From Bacteroidota bacterium (lineage in GTDB: Bacteria; Bacteroidota; Bacteroidia; Chitinophagales; LD1), in NCBI GenBank assembly GCA_016722375.1, contig JADKJG010000001.1, forward strand, positions 375,824 through 439,823: a stretch of DNA of 64,000 bases. The letters are read 5' to 3'. The translations under genes were made by a program, and so were the position numbers. Within the stretch, counting starts at the first letter, position 1. Each line of letters opens with the position of its first letter. This document shows, in pieces, positions 1 to 7,700 of the stretch. The notes below the pieces were generated by a model. The model saw nothing but the letters and a program-made list of their open reading frames with translations, searched no databases and was not told the DNA's origin.

Positions 1-1
1 T

Positions 2-1027
2 GTGGTGGAGGATGCCGAGTATCATAAGTTGTTGGAGGAGGTGAATGAATGGTCTTTGGCTAACTATATCTGCTTAGTGAGAAGGGAGCCAACGGTGATT
101 ACATCCCGGTCATCATGTTCAAATTCGTCCAACGATTACCCCGCGAGGATATTTTCACAGAATGACACAATAATTGATTCTCTACCGTATAAAATAATCA
201 TAACCGATGGAGGTTATTTTGGCAGTCAACCGTGTGTGTTCGGATATATGAGAGAAGATACCGTGCTGCGTAGAGTTTATTTCAGGGATGATTATGATAC
301 CACAGAATCACTTTTGTATGATTTCTCGCTGAAAGTGAAGGATACGATTTCTCTTCGCTTTAAACGCTCATCCCTTGCATATTACCCCAACGGGACTTAT
401 CGGGTGGATTCTATCAAGTCCTTTACTATCTTTTCTATTCAGTACAGAACGTTTTTTCTTCGCAACCATAATGCGCCATATTCAAGGACATTGGTTTGGC
501 TTGAAGGTACCGGTCATTTAGGAAATCCGGTTATTACTTATGTCAGAAATGATGGATCATGTGGCGGCGGTTTGTGTAACGAAGGCCCTTTCTACGAAAT
601 CTCTGCACGGGATTATGGCTCAGAAGTTCTTTGCTTCAGCCACAACCAAAAGGTGTACTTTAATGATTGCTCCTATCAGCAAGCTGTGCTAATTTGGGAC
701 AACTGTTTCCATTTTGTTGACTCATGCAATTACGGTTCAGCTTGCGGAGCCATCCATGAAATCGGCTCGCTCAAATCATTAGACATTTCACCTAATCCTT
801 CGGATGGAAAAATCACTTTGCAGTTTGATGTATCCGAAAGTTCAGAGTTTGAAATCATCCTTCATGCTTTGGATGGCAGAACAGTTTCCGGCAATTATAA
901 TCTCGGAAGATTAAGCGCGGGCTTGCAGTCTCGGTCCCTCAACTTTGCGCATCTTCCCGCTGGTCTTTACTTGCTTGAATGCCGCAACCAAGAAGGCTCG
1001 GTGTTTAAGAAGTTGGTGGTTAATTAA
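2..1027 (+). CDS. T9SS type A sorting-domain protein, 5' truncated
   Basis: This is the C-terminal 341 residues of a secreted protein whose start lies before the window. The last ~85 residues (SPNPSDGKITLQF, then a DGR turn, LPAGLYLLE and a basic end KKLVVN) are a typical type A C-terminal signal for the type IX secretion system, which carries cargo across the outer membrane and removes or anchors the tail. The upstream part is Tyr-, Ser- and Cys-rich with no recognised enzyme motif (for example a CGGGLCNEGPF stretch). Function of the passenger is unknown. The sorting tail is seen directly; surface or secreted location is inferred from it. Confidence 0.85.
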   Translation: MVEDAEYHKLLEEVNEWSLANYICLVRREPTVITSRSSCSNSSNDYPARIFSQNDTIIDSLPYKIIITDGGYFGSQPCVFGYMREDTVLRRVYFRDDYDTTESLLYDFSLKVKDTISLRFKRSSLAYYPNGTYRVDSIKSFTIFSIQYRTFFLRNHNAPYSRTLVWLEGTGHLGNPVITYVRNDGSCGGGLCNEGPFYEISARDYGSEVLCFSHNQKVYFNDCSYQQAVLIWDNCFHFVDSCNYGSACGAIHEIGSLKSLDISPNPSDGKITLQFDVSESSEFEIILHALDGRTVSGNYNLGRLSAGLQSRSLNFAHLPAGLYLLECRNQEGSVFKKLVVN

Positions 1028-1071
1028 GTACTGAGTTATGAATGCTGAGTGCTGAAAGAAATACAAATACA

Positions 1072-1177
1072 GTTTCACGCAGAGTACGCGGAGGTTATCG
1101 CAGAGAACGCAAAGAGATTGGCCGTCTTTCCTTTGCGCGCTCTGCGCGGTATTTTCTTTGCGGCCTCTGCGTGAAAC
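1072..1177. repeat. Intergenic inverted repeat (GTTTCACGCAGAG type)
   Basis: GTTTCACGCAGAG at 1072 is matched by its reverse complement CTCTGCGTGAAAC ending at 1177, and the interior arms (GCAGAGAACGCAAAG versus CTTTGCGCGCTCTGCG) are also partly complementary. The whole block can fold into a long imperfect hairpin. It lies between two same-strand genes. A related fragment (CCTCTGCACCCTCTGCGCG) occurs near 27095. It gives rise to a spurious reverse-strand open frame that is not a gene. Confidence 0.6.
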
Positions 1178-1221
1178 AGATTCAGCCCTCAGCAACCCAA
1201 CTCACAATTGCCGAATAACCT

Positions 1222-1229
1222 TATGTTTG
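1222..1229 (+). promoter_or_regulatory. Putative -7 element (TATGTTTG) for the nucleoside transporter
   Basis: TATGTTTG fits the Bacteroidetes -7 consensus TAnnTTTG and lies 18 bases before the start codon at 1247, implying a very short leader. No convincing -33 TTG was found at the usual spacing. Confidence 0.35.
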
Positions 1230-1246
1230 TTTTATAACCACTCCAC

Positions 1247-2527
1247 ATGGAAAGATTCACCGGTCTTATAGGCGTTGTACTTATCTTGGGCATTGCCTAC
1301 GCGCTTTCAAACAATCGCAAAGCCATTAACTATCGGCTAGTGTTCAGCGGCCTGGCCTTGCAACTTTCTTTGGCTTTGTTTATTCTAAAAACTCCGGTCG
1401 GGCAAAGCGTCTTTGGCTGGACGGGCGGCAAGATCAAACGACTGCTGGAACTGGCCGATAAAGGTGGCGAGTTTGTGTTTGGGGGTTTGATGCGGCCCGA
1501 TTTGCTGCATCCTATCTTCGGCGATCACTATAGTTTTCTATTCATGTTCCGCATCATGCCTACCATCATTTTTGTGGCCGTGTTGGTCAGCATTGCCTAT
1601 CATATCGGATTGATGCAAGTCATCGTTTCGTTCATCGCGCGCGGGGTTCATTCCCTGATGCGGGTGTCGGGCAGCGAGGCGCTGAGCAATGTGGCTTCGG
1701 CTTTTGTCGGGCAGGTAGAAGCGCAGATAATGATTAAGCCCTACATTTCGTCCATGACGATGAGCGAACTGCTGGCCTCGATGAGCGGCAGTATGGCTTG
1801 TATAGCCGGAGGGGTGATGGCGGTGTATATTGCGATGGGGGTGCCGGCGCCTTATCTGCTGGCGGCGAGCATCATGGCCGCACCGGCCTCGCTGGTGATC
1901 GCAAAGATTGTTTGGCCCGAAACGGAAGAGTCGGCTACGAAAGGCGCGGTGAAACTGGAAGTACATAAAACCCATGCCAACGTGCTGGATGCTATTGCGC
2001 ACGGTGCTTCGGATGGATTGAAAATCTCGCTGAACGTCATCGCTATGCTGATTGGATTTATTGCGCTGATCGCACTGGCCGATGCCATCCTGATTAAAGT
2101 TGGGTTGATGCTTTCCGCCACCGGTCTAGACCTCAGCCCGATTGGCATCAACCTCGCCAACTTTACGCTCGATTCTATCTTCGGTGCCGTCTTCTCTCTC
2201 TTTGCTTGGGCGATGGGTGTGCCGGGACATGAGATAAAAACAGTAGGGGCACTGCTCGGCACCAAGATGGTCATCAATGAATTTGTGGCCTATGCCAACC
2301 TGACTCCTTTAATCGCGGCACATACACTTTCGCCGAAGGCGATTGTGATTGCCAGTTTTGCGCTCTGCGGCTTTGCCAACTTTGGTTCTATTGCTATTCA
2401 GGTAGGCGGCATCGGCGAGCTGGCACCGGACCGGCGCAAGGACCTTGCCCGCTTGGGTTTCAAAGCCTTGATTTGCGGCACACTGGCTTCTTATCTATCG
2501 GCCACCATCGCCGGAATCCTGACCTAA
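1247..2527 (+). CDS. NupC/CNT-family concentrative nucleoside transporter
   Basis: A 426-residue polytopic inner-membrane protein that would import nucleosides with H+ or Na+. The N-terminal gate (helices over residues 1-45), the Gate-like middle region with GQVEAQIMIKPYI, and the C-terminal nucleoside-binding region with GTKMVINEFVAYANL and CGFANFGSIAIQVGGIG are all family hallmarks. Length matches the bacterial CNT family. The stop overlaps the convergent folP stop by a few bases. Ion specificity cannot be read with confidence. Confidence 0.93.
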   Translation: MERFTGLIGVVLILGIAYALSNNRKAINYRLVFSGLALQLSLALFILKTPVGQSVFGWTGGKIKRLLELADKGGEFVFGGLMRPDLLHPIFGDHYSFLFMFRIMPTIIFVAVLVSIAYHIGLMQVIVSFIARGVHSLMRVSGSEALSNVASAFVGQVEAQIMIKPYISSMTMSELLASMSGSMACIAGGVMAVYIAMGVPAPYLLAASIMAAPASLVIAKIVWPETEESATKGAVKLEVHKTHANVLDAIAHGASDGLKISLNVIAMLIGFIALIALADAILIKVGLMLSATGLDLSPIGINLANFTLDSIFGAVFSLFAWAMGVPGHEIKTVGALLGTKMVINEFVAYANLTPLIAAHTLSPKAIVIASFALCGFANFGSIAIQVGGIGELAPDRRKDLARLGFKALICGTLASYLSATIAGILT

Positions 2528-3363
2528 GCCGGTTCCGAAGGGGGATAGCAGGCTTGGTATAATCGAATGACTTCTTTTGCTTCTTTCACGTCATGCACCC
2601 GCAGGATGTTGGCTCCATTCGTCAGCGCTATGGTATGAAGCGCAGTTGTTCCGTTCAAAGCTGATTCGGGATGGATACCCAATGGTTTGCAGATCATAGC
2701 CTTGCGCGAAAGCCCCACCATCAAGGGCAGATTCATGTCAAGAAATGAATCCAGATGGCGCAGCAAAGTATAGTTGTGTTCCACTGTTTTCCCGAAACCA
2801 AAGCCGGGGTCTATCACCAAGTCGGTCAATCCGGCTTTCTGACATTGCTCCACTTGTTTAGCTAGAAAGGCTTTCACTTCTTGAACCACCTGCTCATATT
2901 GTGGGTTCTCCTGCATATCTACCGGGTTGCCTTTTTTGTGCATGATGATAAAGGCCGCTTTATGTCTGGCAGCTATCTTTATGATCTCGGGTTCATAAGT
3001 TCCTCCCGAAATATCGTTGATGATATGTGCGCCAATCTGCAAGGCCTCTTCTGCCACTTTTGCATGAATCGTATCTATCGAAATAATCGCTTCGGAAAAC
3101 CGGTACCTGATTTGGCGCAAGACGGGAATCACCCGCTCTAACTCCTCTTCCACAGAAATAATTTCTGCCCCCGGTCGCGAACTCATCCCGCCTAGATCAA
3201 TAATCTCAGCCCCTTCGCGAAGCATCCGCTCGGTTTGGTTCAAAGCATGCTCGCCTGCCCTGCTCTTGCCCCCATCATAAAGGGAATCGGGGCTAAGGTT
3301 CAGAATCCCCATGATCAAAGGAGTGTGGAAATCAAGACTTCTATCACGGCATTTCAATCGCAT
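2524..3363 (-). CDS. folP: Dihydropteroate synthase
   Basis: Joins p-aminobenzoate to 6-hydroxymethyl-dihydropterin diphosphate in folate synthesis, in the cytoplasm. The family signatures are present in order: MGILNLSPDSLYDGG, then DLGGMSSRPGA, then IIDPGFGFGKTVEHN and GLSRKAM. At 279 residues it is full length. It is divergent from the DoxX-type gene at 3516, with 152 bases between them, and convergent with the transporter, overlapping it by 4 bases. Confidence 0.97.
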   Translation of the reverse strand: MRLKCRDRSLDFHTPLIMGILNLSPDSLYDGGKSRAGEHALNQTERMLREGAEIIDLGGMSSRPGAEIISVEEELERVIPVLRQIRYRFSEAIISIDTIHAKVAEEALQIGAHIINDISGGTYEPEIIKIAARHKAAFIIMHKKGNPVDMQENPQYEQVVQEVKAFLAKQVEQCQKAGLTDLVIDPGFGFGKTVEHNYTLLRHLDSFLDMNLPLMVGLSRKAMICKPLGIHPESALNGTTALHTIALTNGANILRVHDVKEAKEVIRLYQACYPPSEPA

Positions 3364-3407
3364 TTGTCAATGTTTATTAAACGGTTACGGAAATATCTTT
3401 TCTTATC

Positions 3408-3415
3408 TATTTTTG
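3408..3415 (+). promoter_or_regulatory. Putative -7 element (TATTTTTG) for the DoxX-type gene
   Basis: TATTTTTG in the folP/DoxX divergent gap matches TAnnTTTG and lies 100 bases before the start at 3516. A TTTG at 3363 is too far upstream to be a clear -33 element. Confidence 0.35.
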
Positions 3416-3515
3416 GGGCGATGGCTCAAAAAACTTGTTCACGGTTCAATCAGCACGCCGCGAAAATAAAAGTCTTGAGGTTTGTAAGAAATCCAGCAGT
3501 CAATAAATCAAAAAC

Positions 3516-4940
3516 ATGACGGTATATACCATTTTCTCTATCGTAGCTGCGGCGGCCCTCGCGCTCGGCATTCTTCGCTTCTTCGTCAAGAAGCCGACCA
3601 ATATCTACGTCACCTTCCTTCAAGATTTTATTGGTGTGTTCTTCATCTTCTCCGGCTTCGTCAAGGCCGTTGACCCGCTGGGAACCAGTTTCAAAATGCA
3701 CGAATACTTTGAGGCTTTTGCTCAAGAAGGCTTCCGCCCGCTTTGGGAATTTCTGACAGGCTTCTCTACTGCGTTTGCTATCCTGATGATCGCCGCAGAA
3801 CTCTTCTTTGGTTTCATGTTGCTTCTGGGATGGAAAACCAGATGGACCGTTGGCTTCATCTGGCTGCTCACTCTGTTCTTCACCTTCCTGACGGGCTATA
3901 CCTACCTGTCCGGCTATTGCATCACGCCCAAGTTTATCCTGTCGGCTGCTTTTGTGTTTGGATTATTAGCCCTGATTGTGTTTCCCAAAACAATGGGTAA
4001 AAAAATCACCATCCTGGGGCCCTCAGTACTGCTTCTAGTAATTCTGTGTGGTATGTTTATGAGCGACTCTTCGGCTGCTTGTTCTTTTACCGAAACAAAG
4101 ATGAAGGTAACGGACTGTGGCTGCTTTGGCGACTTCATCAAGCTGAAACCCTGGGAGACTTTCTATAAAGACATCATCCTCGACCTCATGATTCTGGTAC
4201 TGGTTCTCACGCCTCATTTGATTAGCGAAGCGCTGAGCACCACTTTCAGAAATATTGCCGCAGGAATCATCGGCGGTCTCGCTCTGCTGTTCTGTCTTTA
4301 CAACGTATATTGGAACGAACCGGTACTTGATTTCCGTCCTTATGCCGTGGGCAATAATATTCCTGAATTGAGAACGGAAAAGAAGCCCGCCAAAGTCGAG
4401 ATGATCTTTGTTTACCGAAGCAACAAGACCGGCGAGGCAAAAGAGTTTTCTTATGATGATGTGATGAAAGGTAAAATGGATTATGCCGAATATGACAGCA
4501 TGATTGAGCGTAAAGACAAAGTGCTTGATCCCGGCATACCGGCAAAGATTACCAATCTGCGAATTGAAAATGATGAGGGCACCGATATTACGGACGAGCT
4601 TTTTGCAGAGCCGGGCTATTCCTTCATGGTAGTGGCCTACAACCTGCATAAGACCAATGAACCGGCTTTTCAAAAGCTCAACGAGATTGCAGCGGGCAGC
4701 GGACAGGTCGGGGCAAAGTTCTTTGCCGTAACGGTGAACGATGGCAAGGTGGAAGATTTCCGCCACCGGAACCAAACTGCTTACCCTTTCTACCACGCCG
4801 ACGAAACCCCCTTGAAGACAATTATCCGCTCGAACCCCGGTTTGGTGTTATTGAAGAACGGAACAGTGGTGGGTAAATGGCATTACCGCCACCTGCCTTC
4901 TTGGGAAGATTTGAAGAAGGAATATTTTTCAAATAAGTAA
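3516..4940 (+). CDS. BT_3928-like DoxX/MauE membrane protein with thioredoxin-like C-terminus
   Basis: 474 residues. The N-terminal ~260 residues hold several hydrophobic helices of the DoxX/MauE type (FSGFVKAVDPLGTSFKMHEYF near residue 45) followed by the MauE-like CGCFGDFIKLKPWETFYKDIIL block. The C-terminal ~170 residues look like a thioredoxin-fold domain (FMVVAYNLHKTN, later PGLVLLKNGTVVGKWH) but lack a CxxC pair at the expected place. Divergent pairing with folP is common in Bacteroidetes. Membrane redox or thiol handling is a family-level inference; the substrate is unknown. The stop is directly followed by the permease start at 4941. Confidence 0.85.
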   Translation: MTVYTIFSIVAAAALALGILRFFVKKPTNIYVTFLQDFIGVFFIFSGFVKAVDPLGTSFKMHEYFEAFAQEGFRPLWEFLTGFSTAFAILMIAAELFFGFMLLLGWKTRWTVGFIWLLTLFFTFLTGYTYLSGYCITPKFILSAAFVFGLLALIVFPKTMGKKITILGPSVLLLVILCGMFMSDSSAACSFTETKMKVTDCGCFGDFIKLKPWETFYKDIILDLMILVLVLTPHLISEALSTTFRNIAAGIIGGLALLFCLYNVYWNEPVLDFRPYAVGNNIPELRTEKKPAKVEMIFVYRSNKTGEAKEFSYDDVMKGKMDYAEYDSMIERKDKVLDPGIPAKITNLRIENDEGTDITDELFAEPGYSFMVVAYNLHKTNEPAFQKLNEIAAGSGQVGAKFFAVTVNDGKVEDFRHRNQTAYPFYHADETPLKTIIRSNPGLVLLKNGTVVGKWHYRHLPSWEDLKKEYFSNK

Positions 4941-5702
4941 ATGACAATCCTCCGCTTCATCCTCCGGCGATTCTTCAACGGGCTGCTCGTTATGGTTGGC
5001 GTGGTCTTTGTCATCTTCTTTTTATTCAACGTTCTCCCCGTCAATTCGGCGCGGATGACCATGGGGCAGCGGGCAGATGCTTCTTCAGTTGCCGCCGTAG
5101 AAAAAGAGTTTCGCTTGAACCTGCCCTGGCAAGAACGGTTGCTGCTTTATTTCAACGACCTGTCGCCTATATCGCTGCATCATTTATCTAACGAGAGTTC
5201 CCCTTCATATCTCAAAGCCAGCGAGGTTCCTTATACAAAACTTCTTACGGTTCGGTCGTTATCGCTGGTAATGAAGACCCCCTATTTAGGTAAGTCCTTT
5301 CAAACCAGAAAAAAGGTGAGCGAGATATTAGGCGAGAAAGTATATCCCACCTTTGTATTGGCTCTTTCGGCCATGTTGCTCGCCACGATATTGGGAATTG
5401 TACTGGGCGTCTTTGCTGCCATCCGCCAATACAGCTTTTGGGATAACTCCATACTCGTGCTTTCTACCTTTGGTATTTCACAGCCCTCCTATTTCTCCGG
5501 TATCGTGATCGCTATGGTCTTTGGCTATTACCTCAGCGACTGGACGCATCTGAATGTGCGTGGTTCGCTGATAGACCTGAACTATGACGGCGAAGTAATC
5601 ACCTTATGGAAAAATCTCTGGCTACCGATGTTCGCGCTTGGCATTCGACCGATAGCGATTATCACCCAACTGACCCGAAGTTCCATGCTTTCGATGTCAT
5701 GA
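4941..5702 (+). CDS. DppB/OppB-type ABC permease, N-terminal part (in-frame TGA)
   Basis: N-terminal 253 residues of a dipeptide/oligopeptide ABC transporter permease. TM1 is MTILRFILRRFFNGLLVMVG, followed by VLPVNSARMTMGQ, a Bacteroidetes-style periplasmic insert, and further helices to IAIITQLTRSSMLSMS. Translation halts at TGA (5700-5702), just before the conserved EAA-type loop that contacts the ATPase. The downstream codons stay in the same frame and encode the rest of the protein. Aligning by eye to the family pattern SMLDVMSKDYxRTARAKG suggests two extra bases at 5691-5692 and one near 5702-5703. Either the gene is broken or the sequence has local errors. No ATPase or binding-protein gene is adjacent. 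Confidence 0.8.
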   Translation: MTILRFILRRFFNGLLVMVGVVFVIFFLFNVLPVNSARMTMGQRADASSVAAVEKEFRLNLPWQERLLLYFNDLSPISLHHLSNESSPSYLKASEVPYTKLLTVRSLSLVMKTPYLGKSFQTRKKVSEILGEKVYPTFVLALSAMLLATILGIVLGVFAAIRQYSFWDNSILVLSTFGISQPSYFSGIVIAMVFGYYLSDWTHLNVRGSLIDLNYDGEVITLWKNLWLPMFALGIRPIAIITQLTRSSMLSMS

Positions 5703-5714
5703 AGTAAGGACTAT

Positions 5715-6020
5715 ATGCGCACGGCCCGCGCCAAGGGGCTTGGTTATTACACCATTATTTTCAAACACGGTTTGCGAAACGCCATGAATCCGGTGGTCAC
5801 TTCCATCTCGGGTTGGCTGGCAGCTTTGCTCACGGGTGCCTTCTTTATAGAAAAGGTATTTGATTATAAAGGCCTCGGACTACAAACCATCGAGTCGCTC
5901 CTCTCCTTCGACTTTCCGGTGGTCATGGGTTCCGTGCTTTTGGTAGCCTTCGTTTTTGTAGTGATGAATATCTTCACCGACATACTCTATTCGCTGCTCG
6001 ATCCGCGAGTGGCTGTGTGA
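5715..6020 (+). CDS. DppB/OppB-type ABC permease, C-terminal part
   Basis: Continues the permease started at 4941 in the same reading frame after the TGA at 5700; the codons between (SKDY) also belong to the family. MRTARAKGLGYYTIIFKHGLRNAMNPV is the EAA-like cytoplasmic coupling loop, followed by helices SGWLAALLTGAFFIEKVFDYKGLG and VLLVAFVFVVMNIFTDILYSLLDPRV, the usual end of the family. Together the two parts give about 359 residues, normal for DppB. The Met at 5715 is an internal residue rather than a likely true start. It would not function alone. Confidence 0.75.
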   Translation: MRTARAKGLGYYTIIFKHGLRNAMNPVVTSISGWLAALLTGAFFIEKVFDYKGLGLQTIESLLSFDFPVVMGSVLLVAFVFVVMNIFTDILYSLLDPRVAV

Positions 6021-6065
6021 CAATCAATTTAATAATGCTGAATGGAAATCCGGTAGCCGCAGAGA

Positions 6066-7700
6066 TTAAAAAGAAAACTTAGCGCCCACCATACCGTTGA
6101 TGCCATAGCTTTGGTATTGGTTCCATCTTTGGTAGCGAATGTTGGCAATGTTGTTAAGGTTGCCGAAAAAGGAAAAGGACTTGGTGAGTATGTATTCTAA
6201 ACTCAGGTTTAAATCTGCGGTGCCTTTCACTTTCTTTTCGCCTCCATCTTCGATAGAGAGCTTAGCGTAGGTATGACTGGTGGCAAACAAATCCAATCCG
6301 ACAACAATCTTGTTTTTCCAAACGTAATTGGCGCGAAGTGTGAAACGGAAGTTGGGCTGATGCCAAGGTCTAGTCTCCGTTTTCATTTGATAAAACTGAT
6401 AGTCGGCTACCGCCAACAGGCGCAGCCATTCTTTGATGTTATATCCGGCTTCTCCGTGAAATCCAAGCGTGCGCATATTAGCCTCATAAATCATCACGAA
6501 CCGTTTCATGTCCATGGTGTCATTTACATATAAAGGCAAGTTCTTGATCCTGTTCAGATCAAAACCCAGTTTATAATTGAACTTATCAATCGTTCCTTTA
6601 ATTCCGGCGGTGAAATGATCTATGGTTGAATTGCGAATGGAAATACTGTTCTGAACAAAATTATTATCCGTCGCAAAAGCATTTAAAGAGTTTTTCTGAT
6701 AACGGCGTTCAAAAGAAGTATAAGCGATTATAGATTGCTCATAGAGCCGCTTTTCGAGATAGGCTTCGGTGACGAATACTACTTTGCTACTATCCACCGC
6801 CACACCCAAATCAGCGTGACCGCGCCAGTCGTCGTTGTTAAATTTGTAACCTACCTTTGGCGTAAAGATATGTCTGCGAAGAATGAGCGAATCGTTCTTT
6901 AATCTAGAGATATCAAAGTTGAAACTGAAGGAGATGGTGTGAAACTTCTTAAACTTCTTATCCAAATCAGTTCTTCCCTCCACGAACCATTCATTGGCCT
7001 TGCCGAATGTTTCTTGCAAATAGTTAAAGCCCAACAACTGTGAGAAATTGATGTCGTATTTATTTCGCTTGGCATTCTGGAGATAAATTTTAGCATCGTA
7101 AGTTCTAAAAGTTTGCGCTACATCCTTTGCTCTGAATATACTGTCGGTTCCATAAAAGTGCGTGCGGTAGTTCCGAAAATTGAACCGAGTTCCAAACACG
7201 ACCGATTTAGGATACCACTTTAAATAAACTCCCGCTTGATTATCACTGAAGCGTTGGTTCTTCACTTTGAATTCGCGGGCAGAGAGGTAGTTATAGAAGA
7301 ATCCAAAATTCAAGTCCTTGGTCTTGTTGTCATTATACGCCAACTGGGCTAAGGGCATGATTTGACTGCCGAAGCCGGCCTTGATGAAGGAGGTGTGATA
7401 CTTCTCCAATTTCTCTTTGCTGATGGAAAGTGGTTTCAGGGGACTGGTTTCAAAGGCGAAGTCCCTGAGTCCCTTTTGAGGGACGGTGTAATCCAACTTG
7501 GGTTTTGAATCTTCCACTTCGGGAATATTGGGCTGCAAGTTTACCTTGTCTGCGTCAGGAATGGTTACTTCATATTCTTTCACCACGATGACCTCTTCAT
7601 TGGTAATACCTTTGCCACCCGCTTGCGCAAGAACTCCACCGGTTGTAAAAACCGTGGCGAAAAGCAAAAGAACTATTTGTTTTTTCGGGAACATGCTCAT
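6066..7700 (-). CDS. Predicted outer-membrane beta-barrel protein
   Basis: 544 residues with a signal peptide (about 1-25, ending VLAQA). A proline-rich linker follows (~35-75), then alternating aromatic and polar strands through to a C-terminal GMVGAKFSF ending in Phe, as expected for BamA-dependent barrels. It has no TonB plug domain that I can see. Its ATG overlaps the stop of the upstream TPR gene in an ATGA, so the two are probably translationally coupled. I do not recognise a specific family name; a conserved TPR plus barrel pair in Bacteroidetes is the best description. Confidence 0.75.
   Translation of the reverse strand: MSMFPKKQIVLLLFATVFTTGGVLAQAGGKGITNEEVIVVKEYEVTIPDADKVNLQPNIPEVEDSKPKLDYTVPQKGLRDFAFETSPLKPLSISKEKLEKYHTSFIKAGFGSQIMPLAQLAYNDNKTKDLNFGFFYNYLSAREFKVKNQRFSDNQAGVYLKWYPKSVVFGTRFNFRNYRTHFYGTDSIFRAKDVAQTFRTYDAKIYLQNAKRNKYDINFSQLLGFNYLQETFGKANEWFVEGRTDLDKKFKKFHTISFSFNFDISRLKNDSLILRRHIFTPKVGYKFNNDDWRGHADLGVAVDSSKVVFVTEAYLEKRLYEQSIIAYTSFERRYQKNSLNAFATDNNFVQNSISIRNSTIDHFTAGIKGTIDKFNYKLGFDLNRIKNLPLYVNDTMDMKRFVMIYEANMRTLGFHGEAGYNIKEWLRLLAVADYQFYQMKTETRPWHQPNFRFTLRANYVWKNKIVVGLDLFATSHTYAKLSIEDGGEKKVKGTADLNLSLEYILTKSFSFFGNLNNIANIRYQRWNQYQSYGINGMVGAKFSF

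Noticed and set aside
911..1195. Reverse-strand open frame of 94 codons
   Set aside because: It is a translation of the intergenic GTTTCACGCAGAG hairpin repeat plus the end of the T9SS gene; no domain or ribosome-binding site.
1538..2277. Long reverse-strand open frames inside the nucleoside transporter
   Set aside because: Low-complexity His/Arg- or Ser/Ala-rich shadows of a clear transporter gene.
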